Both the position numbers and the translations under genes were made by a program. A stretch of 64,000 nucleotides of DNA, from positions 21,648-85,647 of the forward strand of contig JAQJVL010002693.1 of assembly GCA_035578905.1 (NCBI GenBank), given 5' to 3'. This document shows positions 40,501 through 55,500 of the stretch, in pieces. The stretch's first letter is position 1, and each line of letters begins with the position of its first letter. The DNA comes from Stictocephala bisonia. Taxonomy: Eukaryota > Arthropoda > Insecta > Hemiptera > Membracidae. The notes under the pieces are model-generated. The model worked only from the letters and a program-made list of their open reading frames with translations, did no database searches and was not told the DNA's origin.

Positions 40501-43500
40501 CCCTTTTTGTAAACCTAGCTGTCACTTCTTCTTTCAATTTCCCTTCCTTCGATATTAGTGCTCCTAAATATTTAAAATTTTCCACTGTCTTCAGCGGTTC
40601 CCCTTCTTATGGTTATGTCTGCATTATTGTTCAGTCCCTTCCAACCACTAGAATTTCACTCTTTTCTTTGCTAATCTTTAAATCATTTTTCTTTGAGTTG
40701 CTTGTGCATTCATTTAAACGCTCTTGAACTTCATCTACAGTTTTCCCCCCCCATATCAATAGATCATCGGCAAAAATCATTGTATTCAACTCTCCCTTTA
40801 CTTTCTTCTTAACTGCTCTTGTTAATCTTTTCCATTACTATATTAAAGAGTATAGGCGATAGCACACTTCCTTGTTTCAATCCTTTCTTTATCTCAAACC
40901 AGTACTGTATCGCCTAAATTTCGTTCTTCACCACAGCATTTATGTGCTTTGTACATTTCTTTTAACCCATCCCTATATAATCATCATCTAACCCTATTTC
41001 TTTCCATTACTGTTTCCATACTGACTCTCTCTTTACAGAGTCATACGCTTTTTCATATCAAAAAAAACTAGTATCAATTGTTATTGTACTCCCATTTCTT
41101 TTCACACAGTTGTCTCAGTGTAAAAAATAAGGTCAACAGTTCTTTAGGTAAAAATCCCATCGCTGGATACACTTCTTATCTGGTGTTAGTTGATGCAAAA
41201 AAAGCTATGTTCAATATTATAATAATGATACTATTATTAAATTACATGAATGCTAAGGAGAGTTTGTAATGGATTATTTAATTTTCAGAAAAGAATGATC
41301 TTTTATCGGAAATCAGAAAATTGAAAGATCAAGACAATTTGCAAAATAATGGAGAAGAACAAGTAAGTAGATTCTTTTATAGTTAAAAATATTTTAACTA
41401 TTTATAGGGTTTAAGGTCTTAAAATAATTGTTTTCTGTATAGTCCTGAATGCTAATGCACAAGGTTCAATAGTCAGATTTCCTCTACCTGGAGTAGAGGT
41501 TTCAGAAATCCCTAAAGTGCCGAAGATTAATTAGATATTTTGCATCCTCCGGAATATCCTCAAATCTAAAATCAAGCCACCAGGAAACAATGCATAATTT
41601 TTCCTATTTACTTTTGAGTAGTATTATTCTTTTCCAGTATAGTATAGTTGGGATGGAAATTTTATTTGCCATAGGACTGGGCTGCAAGATTCAAACTGGA
41701 GGTATATAGATGTTGGGGTGTGCGAGGTACTCGATACTTCGAGTACTTGATAGAGTATTTTACTACTCGAACTCGGCTCGAAGCTCCCGAAACCTACTCG
41801 AAGTTCAATCCAAGTAGTTGTATTTCACGAAATATCATATTTACATCTTAATTTAGTTTTAAGAGTAAACAGTTTTATAAGTTATCAATAAAAAATGTTT
41901 GTGGTGTTTTATTTTACCCTTAATCATACATTATCAGTTTGGTAACGTGTATTATGAAATAAACAATACGTCCTAAGAATAGCTAGTACAAGCGAGCGAA
42001 AGTCAAATGAACTAGTCGACGTAGTGAACGAGTTCGTTCATTATGATTTGAACTAGTTCAGTTCAAAGTGTATCAACAGAGCTGGGAAGCGATCACTGTA
42101 AATAGTTACCGTAGTAGCGATCACACATGTTGGTTGTCCGAGTATACTAGTCACTTGTAACCTAACCTAAAATAGTGTGAATAAAACAGAAATACTGGTT
42201 AGTGTCTTTATGACCCAGCAAAGGGGACGAGATATTCGGTTCAAGATGCTCAAAAAGACATGTTACCAATACAAATCTAATAGTATGTGCACCGTGGAAA
42301 TTATGCATATTTTCGTTCATATCAATAATACCATTCAATCAAAAGGGTCCCGAGAACGGGTCATTTTACATCCCAAGAATCGGACTTCCCATCTTTCCTA
42401 GGTGCAAGTTCATCTCGGTTGTAGTATACGTACGTGCAAGGAACCGTTCAGCTCCTTTTCGGAAATTAAATTATCGTATATTTCTTGTGAGTCGATTGAG
42501 GTCTATTTTGTTTTTTATCTGAGCAGGGAATCGTCCAGTAGTGTAAGAAAATACCGAATCATATCATATAAAATATGGTAATGGCGTTCTAGCAGCGCGT
42601 GACACAACATTATTGATTTATTTTCCGTCAAATAAAAAAAAATATATATAAATATGTGTACATATATATCCGTGGTGAACGTCTATTAATTATTATTCCG
42701 AAAACGCCTGATAGCCAAAACTGTGTGTAATATTTGCGCATACGATACTTTTTCCTGTCAAATTGTTGAACGGTTTTCTGACTAGGTTAGACAATCACAT
42801 AGTTGGAGTGTAAAAGGTGGTAAAGTATGATAATTTTGATTCGTAAATTCACTGAACGGTTCCCTGTTCACGTCGTCGATGTAAACTGTTGGAAAGACCT
42901 TTTCTAAACAAAATACGACTAATTTAGAGATTCGGAAAATAATTTTTATTGAATGGGAAGCCCATATCAAACGTCTCTTTTTTTGTGCATAAGTTATATA
43001 GTTTAGTTGCTCAAAATCTTCACTGTATTACTAGTTGGCACTTAGCTGATATTTCAGACCGCATTTCGTCGCCAATATCGGCTAGACCTATTATATTAGC
43101 CAACTACGTGTATGGTTTTCAAACCGATTCAACCGTGTGCCTCTCAAATGGCTTGAATTGTATCTCAGTAATAGAACACAATTCGTTGGAATTTCTGAAA
43201 ACCTCGGTCGGAAGAGGATTGGCTAAATTATGGTGGTCCCACAAGGCTCTCATACTTCTGTCCGCTGCTCTTCTTGATCTACGTCAACGATATTGCCTTA
43301 TCCGCAGAACAAGGACAAATTGTCCAATATGCAGATAACACGACACTCTGTGTTGAACGTAAAAAACAATCCATGAGCTCGAAAAGGTGACCTTTTTGGA
43401 GCTCAACAGCGCAAATCCAACATTTCAATAATCTCACACCTCAAAAACCAACCCAACAAAATCAAACTCTCATCAAATTTGGTTTTGCGTCAAAAGACCC

Positions 43501-46500
43501 TCAGAGATAACTACAGTCATGCTGGATGAAACTGAGATCGAAGAGGTCTACTCAGCCACATTCCTAGGAAATATACTACGATCAAGGATTGACTTGGGAT
43601 TGCCAAGTAGACACGTTTGCATCAAAACTGTCCTCCAGGAATTTATGTTTTGAGAAAACTGTCAAGAGTTATTGCCCAACTCAGGTACTGATGACGGCGT
43701 ACTACGGAGTAATTTACCCACATCTCTCCTACGGACTGGCCGGTGTGGAGAGGTTGCTCCAACCGCGAACCTCTCAAGAATTTTTGTTCTTCCCAAAAAA
43801 GATCGGTTTGATAATCGCAAAACTTAGGCAGAGAGAGTCGTGCAGAGCAGCATTCAAAAACCTAAACTTGTTGACATTACCCTGCCTCTACATTCTTGAA
43901 ACATGTCTCTTTTTTAAATCAAAATGCCAAGTCATAAGAGGTTGCGACCATACACTCTTATGAGACTAGAGGGCAGGGGAACTACCGAATTGGGAGGACA
44001 CAGGACGGTAACTTACGAACGATTGCCCGCACAGGCAGGTGTTTCAATTTGTCAACAAGCTGCCAAATTCAATCAATGTGCTCCTACGCTGAAGGCGTGT
44101 CAAATCTCGTCTGAAGCAAGTGTTGATTGCAGAGGCATTCTACAGTTCAGACGAGTTTTTGGCCACATAACTGGGAGATCTAGTAAAATTGCAAGAGTAG
44201 ACTGGCTGAGTGGGAAAACATGTTTTTTCTTTTTTTGAAGAATGGGTGTGTGAATGCATGCTTATTGTACATATGAATGTGGATCTGGATGTAAGCGTGG
44301 ATGAATAATTTTAGCTTAGTTCAAATATTTCATAGAAATGACGATTGCGATGCATTATACAAATTTAAAATATCCAATAAAACATTTATTATTATTATTA
44401 TTAATACCCGGGTTATAATGAATTTCTCTTTATGACATAAATATATATCTGTTGTTTAGTGTATCCTCATGTATCGAAGTAGTTTTCTATTTGCACACAT
44501 TTCAATACCGATCATAATTTTAAAAACTAATTCATCCTAAGCAACTTTAAAAATTTAGTAAACCTTCTTAGTTATTATTATCAAATTGAATGGACTACAG
44601 TCTTTGTCATCCAGATTTTGAAAATTTGATTAATAATTCAGAGCTTATTTCCAGTTAGTTGTAACCCTGTAATTATTAAATTTAAATACCCCACATAATA
44701 CAGATCCACTCTTCCTGGGCGTGTACACAATCAATTTTTTGTTGAAAGGAGGCAATTCCTCAAAGCAAATGACTGCATTTGGCGATGATGCCTGAATTTT
44801 TAGCATCAGTTTGGTTGGATGCAACTTTTGACACAAGCCCCCCCTTCATATTATACACTTTGAACTGAACCACCAGATAAACTTATCGGCCGGCTGTGAA
44901 ACAGTATAATTGGCTTGCATAGAAAATCTGATCTGTGATATGAGTGAACAGATTAAACCTTTATAATCCACTTTGTTTTCAATTAATAATTATACTTTCT
45001 TAATTTTGTTACATAATATTTAGTTCTGAAAAAAGGAAAAAGGTTAAAACAAAACAATACCACATAAAAATGTGGAAGGCAGGAAGTAACAAGATTATTT
45101 ATCAAATGTTACAGTTACAAACAACAAATCAAAATTATTGTGTTCAGTTTAGATGGATATATTTACGAATCTGGAAAAACTTAACATAGGCTTTGGAAGG
45201 TGTCCTGCCTTTTACAGTTGTCTTGGGTGAACAGGAAATCCTTCCTGTAAATACTCGCTCGAAAATACTCGACTAAAATAATCATTAATATTATAATACA
45301 TTTTGTCCAATAAACATTGTTTTATTTTTAATTTGTATTTATTTGTATGTACAATTGATTTTCAGATTATTGGGCAAATTATTAAAAATCTTTTTGCATA
45401 TATATTGGGGAGAGTTCTCATAAAGTTTAAGTCGTTGGCGCTGGTATTGAAAAATCATTTCTATTCCTAGTGTCATAACTGTGAGTGTGCTGTTGCTGTT
45501 CAAAAAAACTAAGTTCTCTATGGATAATCATAAGGCATTTAAAAATAAACAGAGAAGGTAGACAGAGTATTTTTTATTTTTTAAAAGAGGGTTGCATGAT
45601 TCTTTATTTTTTGAGAATGTCATTATTCTTAACATTTTTTTCTGGAGTATAAAAACACTATTTAAATTGCAAGAAACGCCCCAAATTTCCAGCCCATATT
45701 GAAAAATGTAATTAAAATATGCATGTTATACCTTTCAACAGTATTTCTCAGGACTAGCATTTGAAAGCAGGGCTGAGTTAAGTTTTTGTTTGATTGAAGT
45801 TGCAAAAAAGAGTTCCAGTTTAAGGTTTTCTTCTATTACCATGCCTAAAATATCTACTTTGGAGCTGGAGGAAACTATACTATTATTAATTTGGACATTA
45901 AATAAATTATTCGTTAGAGTCCTGAGCATTTTTAAAAACTAACCAATTGTGTTTTATTACAATTTAGTGAAAGCCCATTTGATTCAAACCATGAGTGCAT
46001 TTTCGAAAGATGCAAGTTGGGTTGAAGAGCTGACAGCTGTCAACTCAACAATCTGTGTTGTTTTACATTTGTCATTCCTTCACTATTACCCGCTTTTGCG
46101 CCATGTGTTTGTTGTTGGATCAGTGTTTGCATATTATTTTGTGTTGTTATTTTTGGTTTTATTGAATGTTATCGATTTTAGTTCTTATTATTATTATGTA
46201 GTGTTATTAGATTTGAATATTTGTGTATATGTGTGTGAGTGTGTGCGTGAGCGTGTGTGAGTGTGTGTGTGTGTAGATGAGGCTAGTTATGGAAGATACG
46301 CTCTTAAGAAAGCAAAAAACATGAAAATTAAAACAAATTATTTTGGGCTTATTTTTTAAAGAGCAACTTCAAATTTCTATGGTAAATAAAGGGTATACAT
46401 AACGGAAAAAAATAAAATACTTCAAACAGTAATAAATAATGAATTTTATATTGCTAGTACCCGGGAGACCGAGCTTCGCTCAGTTGAATTTTGTACACTG

Positions 46501-49500
46501 AAGTGTTTTATCCATATCTCCCAGAGGATCCTGAGGATCGTTTGTTGTTGCTCTCTCTTCGTAAGTAATAACAAATAAATTATATATTGTAAGTATTAAT
46601 AAAATTGTTGTTTCTGAGGTCTTCCGTATTTACCTTTAGCCCTCTTTGTGGATCTCGGCCTCGCCAAGACGCTCAGCAACAGGCCTCTTTGTGGAACTCG
46701 ACCTACAGCCTCGCAAGGTAAAATTCGGCTGCCTGCGGCCCTCACCAAGGCACTCTGCTACAGTACTATTTGTGAATCTTGGCATGTTGCCTTGTGAGGA
46801 AGATTGGCCTACAGACTCGTCAGGATTTTTAAGCAGAATGACCATGAATTTAGGTTTTTGGGGGCAGTGAAGCCCATAAACATAGTATTTTCTAAAAAAC
46901 TGATGGCATATTATTAATTAAGGGAGAGAATACCTTTAATTTGATACTTCATTTGGGTGTATTAGTTTAACCATTATCCAATGTTGGGTTTTTGAGTATT
47001 ATTTTTAAAATTTGGGATGGAGGCAGAGCCCTTAAATTTTGTCCTCTTCTGAAACAAGTATGATATAATGTGATTTAGGAGTATAAATACCTATAGTTTT
47101 TTATACCCCACCTTCTTCTGCTAGAAGTGAAAATTGTTCCATATTGGTTTTTCTGCTATAGTTGATAACACTGGACGTATAGGAGCCTCTGGGGCAGAAA
47201 TCAGAATTGTCCCAGGGTTGAGACCGATGCTAGTGATTTCTCATGGTCAAAACCCCCCCCCCTCCCAAATTAAAAATCTTTGAGCAAAAAAATGTCCAGA
47301 GGTTGCTTGTTATAGGTAATATGATGTAAAATGAAAATTAAATGATTAATAATTATGAAAATAAGTTTATTAGGGTATAATCACATTAAGAAAACAGACA
47401 ATGAAAAACATTCTGATAAAATATTTAAGATTGGTAACTATACACAAAACACATGTTTAAAAAAATAATAAAATATTAATTAATACCACCACATATGAAC
47501 AAGTAAGTAAACAAAACACATGATCTTCTATACCAATAAATTGTTTAAATAATTCCCATACAGGACGCCCATGAGCCTCTGGGGCAAAAATCAGAATTTT
47601 ACCAGAGTTGAGACCAGTGTCAATCGATTTATCATGGTCAGAAACCTCCCAAAAAAAAATTAAAAATTCATTAGAGTCAAACAAAATTTCGTGCCGGAGA
47701 CGTGGATTGTTTTAGATAATAAGTTCAAACATAAAAAAACTAAAAAATTAATTTCTTCAGTTTTAAGGGTTTGTACCAGAAATAAATATGTTTAATTTGA
47801 AGTAAATATTGTTTTAACAGTTGTCTTATCTAATAAACTAATAATTTAAACCACCTAATTTTAAAAATATGTTGCTTAAAAAACAGATTTATAATTTTAA
47901 TAATTTTTTACAAAATCGCCATTCTGTGGCCGAGGTCACTTTTAGGACTACATGTACCATGCAAAAATTTTTTGTATTCAATTTTTCAACTTTCACCATG
48001 GCACTAAAAATGGTTACACACCAGCTTGAGCAAAATGTATGTTGCCAAATTGATCTTTTAAATACCTTCCATCCTCATTTAGAACCTCATTCCTGCATGA
48101 ATCAGGTTTACGATTTTCACTCCATTTTAATGCTATTTCTCTGTTTTTTTATGTCCTCTCCTCACAATCCCTTTCTTATTGTTGGTAACCTTTTTTCTTT
48201 GGTTTTGAGGCACTTTTGAGTTCACTTTTCCATGTTTCTGTTCCTAATGTTTTTGGTCAACATGTTACTTGTTAATACTGGCTCCCTGTCCCAGCTGAGA
48301 ACGGAGTGTGCCAGGCTTCAAAACGAACTGTCAACCATGTCTGCTCGCCACACACAGGAACTTAGCTCAGCACGTACAGAGCTTCAGGCAACTCGTGATC
48401 GAGTCTCCCAACTAGAAAAGACTGCACGTCTTCAATTTGACACAAAGATCAAGGCTCTTTATCAAGAGCGTGACATGTTGAAAACCAAGTGTGATGAGAA
48501 GGTGAATTCTTATTTTCATTTTTTTGAAAAATTTTCCTTCGCTTGGTCATGTCATACCTATAATAAATAACTTGGAATAAAGACATTTTCAATTAAATTG
48601 AATGGCAATACAAGAATTTAGTTTTAAACTAAATTTATTTCTATGATATAAATGAGGCCTCTATTTGCAGTTTACGTTCAGTGAATCAACCATATCTTGA
48701 TAAACTAAATTCTGTTCAAACCAAAACTATGTTAAAAAATAACTCCAAAATACATCCCTTTATTTTTATTTATTTTAAAGTTAGGTTAAAGGGCACTAGG
48801 CCAGGAATTAGTATATTGGAGAGATAGGACATCAGCAAACTTACCTTAAAAGACAAGTTCACTAACACCAAAGTAGTAGTAACATACACAAAAGAAACAC
48901 ATAATCCCACGAATTTCCTACTGGCACTGAAAATTCGTGGGATTATGTGTTTCTTTTGTGTATGTTACTATTACTTTGGTGTTAGTGAACTTGTCTTCTA
49001 AGGTAAGTTTGCTGATGTCCTATCTCTCCAATACATTATTTATTTTTAAGGCATATTAGTTTATTGTAAAATGATATTTATTTAACATTCAGTCTAAACA
49101 CTATATAAGCATATAACAATTATGAATGTTGTATCAGTGCTCTATCTTGTCAGTCCATTGAACCATGGTAAATAGAATGGTTGGGATGAAGACAAATGAA
49201 TCATTAAGGTAGGTTGAGAGCCCATTTTTGTACTTAAAAATTGTGTACAAACAGTTTACACATGTGTTAACTTTAGATAAATCGTTAGATGTTATATGAA
49301 GGAACTAATATGTAACATGTTTTTCAAAAGCTCAGCTTAGGAAACTAATCAATAAATCATCTCTATAAGTTGACCAAAAATATATTTTATTTTCTAATGA
49401 CTATTGAATTTTTTTTCATTATTGTTTGGTTGCTAAACAAATAATTTTAAAAAATTACACTTTGTTATTAGTATCCTGTAAAAGTTAATTTTCTTTCTAA

Positions 49501-52500
49501 GTAATACAATGTTTAATATATACTCATCAAATTGTTAACTTTTACTTGGATCTGGTAAATCAGTTATCACTGCCGGCATTGACAATGGGGAGGATGCTGT
49601 GGACATTTTCATGGATATCAGCAATGCTTTTGATAGTGTTTGTTATAATAACTTAAACTGAACACTAGAAAATGGTTTATTTAATCCTTAAAAGACAGGG
49701 AAATGTTTGTTGAACTCTCATATTTTAAAAATAATAATCAACTAACCCATACTAAATCAGATTTGAAAACCATTAAATGTTGAGTCTCTCAAGGCTCCAA
49801 GCTTGGGCCTCTGTTATTCTTATAGTATGTAATGGTTGCCTAAAAAATTATATCTAATAAAAATTGTAAAATTTGTTTGTACGCTGATTACTCTAATCTT
49901 CTGGTATCACGTAAATCTTTAAATTAAATTGAAAATATATCTAATCAAAACCTATTTCTGATTCTTAATTTTTTAGTAAATAAAAGATTATTCTTAAATT
50001 TTATGTCCTTCTATACTAAGCAAAACAGAAATAACGTACTATCTACAATTGAAATTATTAATAACTCCCAAAAAAAATTTAGAACAAACTAATTTTTGGG
50101 TTTAGTATTGGATAAAAATTAAACATAGGATAACCATGTTACGTGGACCACTGTAAACCTCTATTTATAGACTTGAAAAAACAAACAATTATTAATATAT
50201 ACATATTCGATTTAGTTTTATATATTCTTAACAATCCTAATCTCATTAAAACTGTGACACACAATTACAAAACTAGGAGTAGGACAAATAGGCTCACTAC
50301 TATTGACTTCTGTAGATTAAGCAAGTCAGTCAATAGTCATTACATTACATCACTGAAAGTCTAAAATAAGATAAGTCATCTAGTTCAAAATTACCCAAAA
50401 TATGTTTTTTGTCAAAATTTGTACAATTGGCTTCTTAACCCTTAAAACGCTGAGCAATTTTCTGTAATTTTTCAATTAACGCTTAATTTTCTTGAATATA
50501 TATAATTTTAGTTTTTGTAAAGTTATATTTTGTTTAAATCTAAACTAGGATAGTACAATGTAAAAAAAATAATAATAACGATATACAATATATATAACTC
50601 AATATACAATATACTCAATAACAAGATATACAATATAACTCAATAAGACAACAGATTATGTACACAAAATAAACACTATTTACAACAAAAATAAAACTAG
50701 ACTTCACAATGAAAAATATAGAGTAAATTCGAAATAATAAACTTTGTTTACACACCGGAGGTTAGTAAAATGCACGAGACAGACAACAAATAACTGCAGA
50801 CTGACTTGAGCGCCAGCCGGTCGCCGCATCATGTGACTAGCAGATGCGTATATATTCGCTGCGAGCGCTAGCGGTTACCTCGACAGAGGCAATAATGAAT
50901 AAAAACTTCATATTATTTACATTCGTTGCCTAGTAACCAGTCCAAAGGTCTCGAAAATGAATAATAACCTGAAAATAGTCTTGACCTTGAATCTTGGAAC
51001 TCGCTACGTTGTATTAGGCCTGTTCTAGGATTATTGTTATCAGCTCGCGAAATATTACGTATAACGCGTTACGGGCAATTGTAAACATGCGTATATATAC
51101 GGATGCCGCGTTTTAAGGGTTAAAAACCCTTTATATAGCATTGATGAATATTTCAGCTTGCCTCATATTATTTTTTGACATCTTTTATCTTGAAATGTTC
51201 TTAGAATAATGAATCCTTTTGAATAATTTGCAATTAGTTTTCATTTAACATAGACTTAGCTGTTAAGCAGCAACCTATGACATTTTCAATGAATGTAACA
51301 TTTATATGGTAATAAAAGGCTAGTTATTTATTCATGTCCAATCCATTGAAAAAATCTGGTTTATGTGCTCTAAAATCTATTTCCAAATATTGGAAACTTG
51401 ATACATTGAAAACGGTTTAATGTTCTCATATTTCTTTTGTGGCGTTACTTTACGGGGCTACAAGTGATAAACATTTTCAAAAGATTCTGATTTTACAAAA
51501 AAAAGCTATGGATAATGTTAAAATGAAAAGATCAAGAATCTGTAAAGCAATTATTCTCTACCTTAGGAATTTTAACTACTTAAGGTCTTTACATCATGCA
51601 AACTGCATTATCTGTAAAAAAAAGCTAATGATAGATTACCTAAATTAGGGGTTCACCAAATTACTTGACGAGAATTCAAAATCGATCGGTAGCTGCTCAA
51701 ATTAATCACTACAAAAAATTACTGATAACAGGTATCAGTTTGTACAATTATCAACCACAGTTTAAGAAAATGTTAATGCATTACTTGATTGCAAGAACTT
51801 TATATTTTTTTCAAAATGTTTCATGCATATTTAAAACTATTGTAATGTTTTAATGCCATAAATTCACTAGTTGTAACTATACAAATTTATATGTTTTGAC
51901 ACAATTATATTTATGTCTGTATATAATTATTACACATTTTGAATAGTATATGTATTGATTTTACCTTAAGGTATTTTTTTTCAAATGTAAATACTCAACT
52001 AATTAATTTTGGTAACCCATGTTTAAAGAAACAACATAATATTTACTTTTACTAATATTGTGTCTTTGTCCTAAAAAGAAACTAAATTTACTGAATATGT
52101 ACTATAAATGTTTATCAGTTTAGTTCCTATAGTAAGTTTTTCTTATATTTAAATTTTAAAAATTAACTGTTTTTATTTGTTAGGAAGTTCAGATCAAGAA
52201 ATTGATAGAAAGTAGAAAAAGAGTGCCAACCATGGCAAATGTTGCTACAGAGACAGAAAAGGAAGAAGTGGACTGGCATGAGAGGCTTGAAAAAGAGTTG
52301 GCCCATTGCCGAAAGGAGTACGAAGCCACCTTGGCGTTCATGGAGAAAGTACACCAGGATGTTGTGAAGGCCATGCAGCAGAAACACTTGGAGGACAAGG
52401 AAAACCTACATCAGACTCATGTCAGAGCCATAGGTACCACCTTTAGTTTCCACAGAAGCCGGCAGTAATGCTGTAATATTAATATGGTCAAACTCTACTG

Positions 52501-55500
52501 CCTTAAAGTGTAACATTTTATTACTTCCAAATGGTTTGAGGATGACAATAATTAGGCTGGGATTGTTAATAATCTGTAAAATGTTTGTCTATTTTAAAAG
52601 GTAGTAAAAGTGTGAACTCCAACTTTTTACAGTACAAAATTATGTTTCCATAATCTGCACATAGTATAAAAGACTGAGCATTTATCTTATACATGGTAAA
52701 GCCTCGGGGTAACCTTGTGAAAAATCCATAGGTTTAAAGTTACCCTAAATTCCGTCGGATATCCAATTTTACTGTAAGCTACAGCTGTTTCAAAGTATTT
52801 AACACTTCAGGCTTGGGACATTTACACATAAAGTCATTTTACAATATGCGCCACGAGAAAACATAAAAAACACATAACACTTGTCCTGTACAGGTACTAA
52901 ATATTTTATTATTTTTAAAAAATTTATGGCCGCAGCAGTTTTCTAGTATAGGCTAGACTTATACCTGGAAACCCTTACGGACACACGTTTTTTTAAATAA
53001 TAAAATATTCTTGTAACCCAATAAAATATTACTGTAAGCTACAGCCGTTTCGAAGTATTTAATACTTCATTATCAGGCTTGGGACATTCACACACACAGT
53101 CATTTTACACAATGCGTTACGAGAAAACATTAAAAAACACATAACGCTTGTCCTGTACAGGTACTAAATATTTTAATATTTAAAAAATGTGTTATAAAAA
53201 CTACATATCAAATATTCAGTACCTGTACAGGACAAATGTTGTGTTTTTAATGTTTTCTCGTGATGCATTGTGTAAAATGACTTTGTGTGTGAATGTCCCA
53301 AGCCTTATAATGAAGTGTTAAATACTTTGAAAAAGATGTAGCTTACAGTAAAATTGGATATCCGGCGAAATTTAATGTAACTTGAAACCCATAGATTTTT
53401 TATAAATACAATATAAGTGAACGTCACACAACACAAATCTATTACAAAATATACAAATATAGTGATCGATCTCGGTAAACCATATTTACCCTCCTCTTTT
53501 TGCAAATTCCTCTGGTCTGTGGTGTGTCTACCATAACACACAAAATGCATGAATATTTTTAACACATCCATTTTGTAAAAGTGTTAAAATGTAGTCAGTC
53601 AGTTATTTCTAATTAAATTAATGATTCTCTAACAATGCTTTGAAATGATTGTAGCTGAGTTGGAGCAACAACTGGTGATAGTTGAAGAGCAAACCAAGGA
53701 GAAAACTATTCATTTCTTCTCTGAGAAGGTTCAAGAGCTGGAGATAAAGTATCAGGAGGAATTAAATCGGATATCAAATTCTTCCGAAGTCGTGAGACTA
53801 AAGACTGAAGTGGCTGATCAATCCAGAAAAGTATGCTCATTTAATTTTCTGTATTTGTCAGGAAAAAATAATAAATCTAAGATTTAAAAATCTTAAGACA
53901 GAACCACACAAAGACCCTTTATAATAGAAATAACTGTAGCCTGAACGTTGAAGGTCACATAGGCCTGAGGGTGAACTTTTTTCAACGAGTTTAGTATTGA
54001 CTGTTAGCTCTGCTAGGGATTCAAACCTTGGTCCTTGCATTCCACAGTCCACTGAGTCTCCATTTTGATTTGAAATTTTTGTTTTGAGTCATAAAATTGT
54101 ACTATTTGATGGCGTTGTTGCTCAGAGGCTAAGGTCGAAAATGTGACAGCAGAGGGCAACGTCCAAGGTTCAAATTCACAACTGAAGTAACGGTAGGTAC
54201 TTCAATGTAGTGTTGGTTAAACAGGAGTGTGTTGATAATTTTTAGCAGCTCATTAGGTAAATCGAATAGGGTCAGGAGTCATTAGCTGAAAATATATGAC
54301 TCTGCAATAGGTGATAATAGTGCCAGGTAGTAGCAGTAACTATCCAGATGAGGGCAAGAGATGAGAGCCAAAATAGCTATGAATGATATCTTTCATTCTA
54401 CGACATTCAACTCAATTTGCTTCTTCTGCTTCCTCTCTCTTTTTGCGCTTTTGGTCATTTGCCTTCTTTTTGTCTAAGAATATTTAATCTTGTGTTTCTT
54501 CTGCTGACTGAATCATTTTGCTCAATACACAACACCACAGGTATTCTACCTTGCAACCCAGCACGCTCCTTCCTGAGTTTAACAGTTAGTTTTATTCTTT
54601 AACAGTTATTAAAACTGTTCGGTCATTTGCCCCTAATTCTATGTTGCGTTTCCTTCTCTGTGTTTAATGTGTTACTTAATAGTTTAGCAGTTTTAATTTT
54701 CTTTTTTCTGAAACGTTATATTCAACGTACAATTTTATTTGTTTGATACAAACTGTTTTGTATTTATTTGTGATTAGATGTGAACGAATTCAGTGATGTC
54801 TCAGCGCTCGAGCAGTTCGGATCGTTATATTATCTGTGCGTGCTCCCAATATTAACCTGTTCCGCCTAACCTATACAGCTGCTATATTGTCTATAATTTT
54901 CATTTGTTACTTATTATTTATTTTCAATATGCCTAACTGCGGTGAGTGTGCTAAAGTTATTAATGTGAAACAACTAAAAGTGGTGTGCAACGATTGCAGT
55001 AAAGAATTTCATGCATCATGTCTACGGATGAGCAAAGCGGACATTGATTGCATCACATCAGATGGTCTTGTTTGGAGGTGTAATATCTGCGCTTCAGCAA
55101 GAAGGAAAAGTATGCGTTTGGAATCTGATGCTGACGAAGGTAAAATTAGCCTAGAAGATCTAATGAAAGTTATCCAAGAAATAAGAGATAGTCAAAAGAC
55201 ATACGAGAAAGGCTATAATATCGCATACGAAGCTCTGAATGATAGACTCGAAGAAAATACATCTGTCTTAAAAATGCAAGGTGAAAAAATGGAGAAATAT
55301 TTCAATCTGATTGAGCAACTGACCACGGAAAATAAACAGCTTAAACAAAAGATCAAAGTTCTTGAAGAACGGCTGGAAGATAGTGAGCAGTACAGTAGGT
55401 CTAATGCTGTCGAGATATACGGCATTCCTCAGGAAGCTAATGAAAATGTTGTAGATATAGTGAAGTGTGTGGGTAAAGCGCTGGATATGAATATATCTGA

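Noticed and set aside
45949..46260. 103-codon plus-strand frame with hydrophobic runs
   Set aside because: Antisense to a LINE relic at its start and running into a TG microsatellite; the membrane-like look comes from T-rich sequence.
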